Of a stretch of 9,811 bases of DNA, positions 6,612-9,811 are shown in pieces; positions within the stretch are counted from its first letter, which is position 1, and each line of letters opens with the position of its first letter. Location: positions 1 through 9,811 of the forward strand of contig JAFQVE010000004.1 in assembly GCA_017408185.1 (NCBI GenBank). The letters are read 5' to 3'. Made by a program: the position numbers and the translations under genes. The DNA comes from Oscillospiraceae bacterium. Lineage in GTDB: Bacteria; Bacillota_A; Clostridia; Oscillospirales; JAAYXM01. Under the pieces are notes generated by a model. The model saw nothing but the letters and a program-made list of their open reading frames with translations. It had not been told where the DNA came from and made no database searches.

Positions 6612-7853
6612 ATGAAAGATAAATTGTTTTCATCATTTGAATATGTAAAAACCTTTATAAAATGGATGGTTGTATCTGTTCTTATCGGCGTGGTAGGCGG
6701 AAGCGTTGGAAGTTTGTTTCATAAATGCATCGATCTTGCAACAGAAACGCGTGCAGCGCATTCCCGGCTCTTGTTTCTTCTTCCTTTCGGCGGAATTGTC
6801 ATATGTGCGCTTTACAGCCTCACAAAAACGCGCGTAGACACTAACCGTGTTATAGAATCTGTGCGCGGAGATCAGAACGTTCCGTGGTATATGGCACCTC
6901 TTATTTTCGTCAGCACGGTAATAACCCATCTTTTGGGCGGCTCGGCAGGGCGAGAGGGGGCGGCGCTTCAGCTCGGCGGAAGCATAGGCTATAACCTCGG
7001 AAAGCTTCTTCGTCTCAAAGAAGGGGATTTGCATATAATCGTTATGGCGGGAATGAGTGCTGTGTTTGCGGCGCTTTTCGGAACTCCGCTTACGGCAATG
7101 TTCTTCGCTCTTGAAGTAACAAGCGTCGGAATTATGTACTATGCAGGGCTTTTGCCGTGCGCAATAGCTGCGCTTACCGCAGCTTCAATTGCAGCGTTTT
7201 TCGGGCTATCTCCGGTTCGTTTTGATTTTGTAAGCTTTCCGGAGCTGAGTGTTGGTTTTGCTGTTAAAACGGTTATTCTTGCAATTCTTTGCGCGCTTGT
7301 GTGCATCGTTTTTTGTACGGCATTGCAAAAATGTGAGCATTATTCGGAGAAGCTTGTGAAGAACAAATATCTCCGAACTCTCGTCGGCAGTCTTATTATA
7401 GTCGTTCTCACGCTCGCGCTCGGCACGCGTGACTATAACGGTGCGGGGATGGATGTCATAGCACGGGCACTCGCCGGGGATGCAAGAATATGGGATTTTG
7501 CGGTGAAGATAATTTTCACTGCGATAACGATTGCCTCCGGTTTTAAAGGCGGTGAGATTGTCCCTGCGTTTTTTATCGGGTCTACCTTTGGGTGCGTGAT
7601 GGCATCTGTTCTCGGTGTTCCTGCGGGATGCGGTGCTGCAATAGGTTTTGTTGCTCTTTTTTGCGGGGTGGTGAATTGCCCTGTTGCGTCCGTGCTTTTA
7701 GCTCTTGAGGTTTTCGGCGTGGCAAATGTGCCGGTTTTTGCGATAGTATGCGGAGTGACGTATATGATGTCCGGTTATTGCGGATTGTATAAAAGCCAGA
7801 AAATAATCTACTCAAAGCTTGAAGCAAAATACGTAAACACCAATGCAGGCTAA
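6612..7853 (+). CDS. CLC-family chloride channel-like membrane protein
   Basis: This 413-residue polytopic membrane protein belongs to the CLC anion channel/transporter family. GGSAGREGAALQLGG (109-123) contains the GREG segment with gating Glu115 (E. coli Glu148), and FKGGEIVPAFFIGSTFG (311-327) is the GxFxP-type anion-coordinating segment. The usual GSGIP serine motif is missing: at 83-91 the protein reads SVRGDQNVP. The position of the proton glutamate (E. coli Glu203) appears to be Val169 in FALEVTS, as in channel-type CLCs, so this may be a channel rather than a chloride/proton exchanger (inference from hand alignment). The start is ATG 6612 with GGAG (6597-6600) 11 bases upstream; an earlier in-frame ATG at 6567 lies inside the hairpin and was rejected. 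Its stop overlaps that of spoIIR on the other strand. Confidence 0.85.
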   Translation: MKDKLFSSFEYVKTFIKWMVVSVLIGVVGGSVGSLFHKCIDLATETRAAHSRLLFLLPFGGIVICALYSLTKTRVDTNRVIESVRGDQNVPWYMAPLIFVSTVITHLLGGSAGREGAALQLGGSIGYNLGKLLRLKEGDLHIIVMAGMSAVFAALFGTPLTAMFFALEVTSVGIMYYAGLLPCAIAALTAASIAAFFGLSPVRFDFVSFPELSVGFAVKTVILAILCALVCIVFCTALQKCEHYSEKLVKNKYLRTLVGSLIIVVLTLALGTRDYNGAGMDVIARALAGDARIWDFAVKIIFTAITIASGFKGGEIVPAFFIGSTFGCVMASVLGVPAGCGAAIGFVALFCGVVNCPVASVLLALEVFGVANVPVFAIVCGVTYMMSGYCGLYKSQKIIYSKLEAKYVNTNAG

Positions 7854-8452
7854 AATTTCTCTGCAACCCCTTTGATAATTTCGAGAAGCTTAAATTTGAA
7901 TTGGTATTGCGGTGTATCGGATGTGACAAATGAAAGCTCTTTTTCTGTAAAACCGTTTTTTGAGAGCTCTGTCTTTGCTTCCGCTGCGGAAACGCACGCG
8001 GGCGGGAAGAGAACGCACCACCAGTTTTTGCCGAGCCCTTCGCCTAAATGTATGCGAAGGGCTTTGTATTTTCCGGCAGGCAGAGAAAAGCTGTCATAGA
8101 CCTTTGTAGGGAAATAGACGTCTGAAATCTCCGCGCGCGAGCTGTATTCGAATCCGTTTTTCAAAATAACCGCATCAGCACATTTCTGCAAAACATCAAG
8201 CTTTTCAGAAACAATTTTTTCTGCTTCATCAGTGGTTTTGCAGCCTTCCGTAAGAGCTTCAACCTTTTTTAAAACCTCATCGCGAACTAAAAGCTTAAGA
8301 GCCTGATCCTCGGCAGAATCTGAGTTTGCAATGATGTGAAGCCGTATAAGCTTACATGATATAGCTTGTTGTGTTTCAAGCGCAAGTGCACCGGCGACAA
8401 GTGATGCGCAAAGCCCAAGCGCAAGCGAAATTTCCAAAATATATTTTTTCAC
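7850..8452 (-). CDS. spoIIR: Stage II sporulation protein R
   Basis: SpoIIR is made in the forespore under sigma-F and acts in the intermembrane space to trigger SpoIIGA, which cleaves pro-sigma-E in the mother cell. The 200 residues start with a signal/anchor segment (about 5-25). The family signatures follow: RLHIIANSDSAEDQALKLLV (37-56) with VRD, then LPAGKYKALRIHLGEGLG and KNWWCVLFPP (124-151). Length fits the family. The start is GTG at 8452, not ATG, with GGAGG (8464-8460) 7 bases upstream; that ribosome binding site lies in the arm of a long hairpin. The gene converges on the CLC gene with stop codons overlapping (four shared bases, 7850-7853) and no terminator between. It marks an endospore-forming lineage; one gene alone does not prove the organism sporulates. 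Confidence 0.93.
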   Translation of the reverse strand: MKKYILEISLALGLCASLVAGALALETQQAISCKLIRLHIIANSDSAEDQALKLLVRDEVLKKVEALTEGCKTTDEAEKIVSEKLDVLQKCADAVILKNGFEYSSRAEISDVYFPTKVYDSFSLPAGKYKALRIHLGEGLGKNWWCVLFPPACVSAAEAKTELSKNGFTEKELSFVTSDTPQYQFKFKLLEIIKGVAEKF

Positions 8453-8454
8453 GA

Positions 8455-8505
8455 AAAAACCTCCGGTTGAAAAGTAACGTGCTTACTTTATAACCAGAGG
8501 TTTTT
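8455..8505. terminator. Long hairpin over the spoIIR ribosome binding site, terminator-like on both strands
   Basis: AAAAACCTCCGGTT (8455-8468) pairs with AACCAGAGGTTTTT (8492-8505) with one C-A mismatch. Inside it AAAGTAA (8471-8477) pairs with TTACTTT (8483-8489) around a 5-base loop. On the plus strand it ends in TTTTTGTTTTT and can stop transcription running antisense through spoIIR from the CLC gene. On the minus strand it ends in TTTTTTC directly before the GTG start and contains the GGAGG, so it could attenuate or mask spoIIR in long transcripts. Confidence 0.65.
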
Positions 8506-8515
8506 GTTTTTATAC
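8486..8515 (-). promoter_or_regulatory. Candidate sigma-F promoter of spoIIR
   Basis: On the minus strand GTATA (8515-8511) matches the sigma-F -35 consensus GYWTA. After 15 bases GGTTATAAAG (8495-8486) matches only part of the -10 consensus GGNRANANTW. Spacing and position are right for a sigma-F gene. A start about 7 bases downstream would fall inside the hairpin, giving a transcript that lacks its 5' arm, so the ribosome binding site would be free. Confidence 0.35.
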
Positions 8516-8607
8516 ATTTAATCTGACTCGGCGCATAATGACGTATCGGAATAATATTATCTCCGTGTTAAAATAATAATAAAAAATACGGAAAGGAAGT
8601 TGTTTGT

Positions 8608-9447
8608 TTGATAATCACAGAAAAGCTTATCGAGGAATTTAAGCAAAATCTTATTGAAGAAGAAAAGGCAGAAGCTACACTTGAGAAGTATATGCGTGAT
8701 GTCACTGCGTTTCTAATGTGGCTTGCAGACGGCGTACTTGACAAAATGGCAGTGCTCCGGTACAAAAAACATCTTGTAGAATCGGAGTATGCCCCGGCGA
8801 CCGTAAACTCTGTGCTTTCATCGCTGAATAGTTTCTTTGAATTTAACAGCTGGCATAGTTTGAAAATTAAAATGCTGAAGATTCAGAAGCAGGTTTTTGC
8901 GGAGAGAAGTAAAGAACTTTCAAAAGCCGAATACGAGAGACTGCTTAAAGCTGCACAGGAAAAGAAAAATGAGAGGCTATATTATATGATGCAGACGATA
9001 TGCAGCAGCGGAATACGAGTCTCCGAGCTTTCGGCAATCACGTTTGAAGCTGTAAAAAAGCGCAAAGCGAATATAAATTGCAAAGGGAAAATGCGCGTTA
9101 TTATTTTGCCGAAGGCTCTGTGTAAAGTATTGACGGAATATGCAGCGAAGCGAAAAATAACAAGCGGTCCATTGTTTATTACAAAAACAGGGAAACCGCT
9201 TGACAGAAGTGCGATATGGAAAATGATGAAGGCTCTTTGCAAAAGTGCGGGGGTTGAGCGCGAAAAAGTGTTTCCGCATAACCTTCGGCATTTGTTCGCC
9301 CGTACCTATTATTCTATACAGAAGGACATTGTTCGCCTTGCTGATATTCTTGGACATTCAAGTGTTAATACGACCCGCATTTACACGATGGAAACATGTG
9401 ATGTGCATCGCCGTCAGATCCAGCAATTAGGGCTTTTGCGATTATAA
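8608..9447 (+). CDS. Tyrosine recombinase/integrase (XerC/D-like), probable DNA invertase
   Basis: A complete tyrosine recombinase of 279 residues that would cut and rejoin DNA through a 3'-phosphotyrosine. The N-terminal SAM-like core-binding domain covers about 1-90 and the catalytic domain about 100-279. Catalytic residues are all visible: Arg137 (SGIRVSEL), Lys161 (CKGKMRV), His224 and Arg227 (HNLR), His250 (LGHSS) and nucleophile Tyr259 (TTRIYTM). The start is TTG at 8608, with AAAGGAAG (8592-8599) 8 bases upstream. No phage or transposon genes accompany it. Its last 92 bases form part of a perfect inverted repeat with the end of the window, and a 22-bp dyad sits 5 bases past its stop, which suggests it acts on a local invertible segment. 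The size is that of phase-variation and Xer recombinases rather than large phage integrases. Confidence 0.92.
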   Translation: MIITEKLIEEFKQNLIEEEKAEATLEKYMRDVTAFLMWLADGVLDKMAVLRYKKHLVESEYAPATVNSVLSSLNSFFEFNSWHSLKIKMLKIQKQVFAERSKELSKAEYERLLKAAQEKKNERLYYMMQTICSSGIRVSELSAITFEAVKKRKANINCKGKMRVIILPKALCKVLTEYAAKRKITSGPLFITKTGKPLDRSAIWKMMKALCKSAGVEREKVFPHNLRHLFARTYYSIQKDIVRLADILGHSSVNTTRIYTMETCDVHRRQIQQLGLLRL

Positions 9448-9474
9448 AAAAACAACATAATTGAAATTATGTTG
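9356..9474 (+). repeat. Left arm of a 119-bp perfect inverted repeat
   Basis: Base-by-base comparison shows 9356-9474 is identical to the reverse complement of 9693-9811, with no mismatch over 119 bp. It comprises the last 92 bases of the recombinase gene, a run of seven A (9446-9452) and the 22-bp dyad. Identity stops exactly at the inner edge of the dyad: the next bases are C (9475) on this side and T on the other. Confidence 0.97.
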
Positions 9475-9486
9475 CAAAGCCTTTTT
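9431..9486 (+). terminator. Probable recombinase terminator spanning the dyad and the switch boundary
   Basis: GGCTTTTGC (9431-9439, inside the gene end) can pair with GCAAAGCC (9474-9481) with one bulge, enclosing most of the dyad hairpin, and TTTTT (9482-9486) follows. The right half lies inside the proposed invertible segment, so inversion would replace it and change how recombinase transcription ends. The dyad hairpin alone, with no T run on this strand, would be weaker. Confidence 0.45.
9453..9474. other. 22-bp dyad, candidate recombinase core site (left), also a leftward terminator
   Basis: CAACATAATT (9453-9462) and AATTATGTTG (9465-9474) are perfect inverted arms around GA. Read as a tyrosine-recombinase core, it gives 8-bp arms CAACATAA and TTATGTTG around an asymmetric 6-bp spacer TTGAAA, which would give it direction. 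On the minus strand the stem is followed by seven T (9452-9446), so it also forms an intrinsic terminator for leftward transcription into the recombinase. Confidence 0.6.
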
Positions 9487-9508
9487 ATTGTGAATTTATT
9501 ACATATCT

Positions 9509-9537
9509 ATGATATCACGTTGATGGTGAGAAGTCAA
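9509..9537 (-). promoter_or_regulatory. Near-consensus extended -10 promoter inside the invertible segment
   Basis: On the minus strand -35 TTGACT (9537-9532) and -10 TATCAT (9514-9509), each 5 of 6 to consensus, are separated by exactly 17 bases, with TGA before the -10 (extended -10). This is the best promoter in the window. As drawn it fires left, into the dyad plus T7 terminator and the recombinase 3' end, giving a transcript of only about 55-60 bases. Inverted, it would fire rightward off the contig. Confidence 0.7.
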
Positions 9538-9590
9538 TCATTTTTGTGCTGTTTTCTATTTTTATTACATAAATTAATGTATGCAAATAA

Positions 9591-9630
9591 GGCTGATAAA
9601 TAAAAAAAGTTGTTTTTTTTATAATCAGCC
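9591..9630. repeat. 40-base hairpin with a third copy of the recombinase 3'-flank motif
   Basis: GGCTGAT (9591-9597) pairs with ATCAGCC (9624-9630), and the A-rich and T-rich interiors pair almost completely. The right arm GTTG-T8-ATAATC (9609-9626) repeats GTTG-T7-ATAATC (9711-9727), and also occurs inverted at 9440-9456, differing by one T. It may be a decayed core flank, a recombinase accessory site or a bidirectional terminator. Confidence 0.5.
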
Positions 9631-9692
9631 TGTTTTACGTGCAGTTTTATGCAAAAGGCGTATGTTGTTCATCCTTCCACAGACGCACAGTA

Positions 9693-9714
9693 CAACATAA
9701 TTTCAATTATGTTG
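9693..9714. other. 22-bp dyad, candidate recombinase core site (right), also a rightward terminator
   Basis: Same dyad as at 9453-9474 but inverted, with plus-strand spacer TTTCAA instead of TTGAAA. Two sites with opposite spacer direction favour inversion over deletion. On the plus strand the stem is followed by seven T (9715-9721), so rightward transcripts would end here in the arrangement shown. Confidence 0.6.
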
Positions 9715-9719
9715 TTTTT

Positions 9720-9811
9720 TTATAATCGCAAAAGCCCTAATTGCTGGATCTGACGGCGATGCACATCACATGTTTCCATCGTGTAAATGCGGGTCGTATT
9801 AACACTTGAAT
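9720..9811 (-). CDS. 3' end of a second, convergent tyrosine recombinase (partial; may be the same gene seen flipped)
   Basis: The minus strand encodes residues 251-279 of the recombinase at 8608-9447 without a single base change, ending at the same TAA, and is cut by the window edge within the codon for His250. It includes the nucleophile tyrosine (TTRIYTM). If real, two identical recombinase ends face each other across a 218-bp promoter segment. The perfect identity, including silent positions, and the cut after exactly 119 bases of repeat make an assembly overlap at least as likely as a second gene. Confidence 0.5.
   Translation of the reverse strand, partial: SSVNTTRIYTMETCDVHRRQIQQLGLLRL

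Larger units (their letters stand above)
9475..9692. other. Candidate invertible segment carrying a promoter, no gene
   Basis: These 218 A/T-rich bases lie between two oppositely oriented copies of the 22-bp dyad, beside a tyrosine recombinase gene. That is the arrangement of phase-variable promoter switches. The only convincing content is a leftward promoter (9537-9509), a palindrome TACAT-N6-ATGTA (9566-9581) upstream of it, and a 40-base hairpin (9591-9630). A 15-codon ORF on the minus strand is too weak to call. Confidence 0.55.
9693..9811 (-). repeat. Right arm of the 119-bp perfect inverted repeat, running to the window end
   Basis: Exact reverse complement of 9356-9474. It runs to the last base, so its true length is unknown. 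It may be a second recombinase gene or an assembly overlap carrying the flipped state of the adjacent segment. Confidence 0.97.

Noticed and set aside
8608..9447. Recombinase as part of a prophage or integrative element
   Set aside because: No excisionase, relaxase, phage gene, tRNA or att-like direct repeat is seen; the neighbours are core chromosomal genes and the only sites are inverted.
9635..9680. 15-codon ORF on the minus strand (MNNIRLLHKTARKTG) ending in the 40-base hairpin, reminiscent of a leader peptide
   Set aside because: The GGAAGG directly abuts the ATG, leaving no spacing, no promoter precedes it, and nothing it could regulate follows.

Overview
The window looks like a metagenomic or draft contig from an anaerobic, endospore-lineage Clostridia (Firmicutes), plausibly a gut Oscillospiraceae-type bacterium. 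The reasons are a spoIIR gene, an oxygen-sensitive pyruvate formate-lyase (PFL) system, strong AGGAGG-type ribosome binding sites, a lipoprotein solute-binding protein, and a GC-rich hairpin repeat of the kind scattered through gut Clostridia. No RNA genes or CRISPR arrays were seen.

Layout. Positions 1-200 hold degenerate 7-bp repeats and a double-hairpin repeat, no gene. Positions 201-1757 (+) encode an ABC-type extracellular solute-binding lipoprotein, without its permeases in view, closed by two back-to-back hairpin terminators (1799-1889). Positions 5020-1911 (-) are a three-gene PFL operon: a 701-residue PFL lacking its glycyl-radical domain, an 80-residue glycyl-radical domain as a separate gene with its own ribosome binding site, and the radical-SAM activase pflA, overlapping by one base. 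Its promoter is overlapped by an 18-bp palindrome close to the Rex (NADH/NAD+ sensor) operator. Diverging from it, 5248-7853 (+) encodes a CPA2-type sodium/proton antiporter and a CLC-family chloride channel, separated by a hairpin. spoIIR (8452-7850, -) converges on the CLC gene with overlapping stop codons, and a long hairpin covers its ribosome binding site. Positions 8608-9447 (+) encode a complete tyrosine recombinase.

The right end is the most unusual part. The last 119 bases are an exact reverse complement of the recombinase 3' end (9356-9474). Both copies end exactly at the inner edge of a 22-bp dyad, which looks like a recombinase core site. Between the two inverted sites lie 218 bp with a near-consensus, leftward, extended -10 promoter. 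This looks like an invertible promoter switch beside its own recombinase. Either there are two convergent recombinase genes with identical ends, or the contig joins the two orientations of one switch, so that the final 119 bases are an assembly overlap. The gene controlled would lie off the contig.

How the genes work together. PFL, its radical subunit and its activase form a fermentative acetyl-CoA/formate module, probably controlled by redox state. The antiporter and CLC protein are an ion-homeostasis pair. The recombinase and the 218-bp segment form a probable phase-variation module. The solute-binding protein and spoIIR appear functionally independent.
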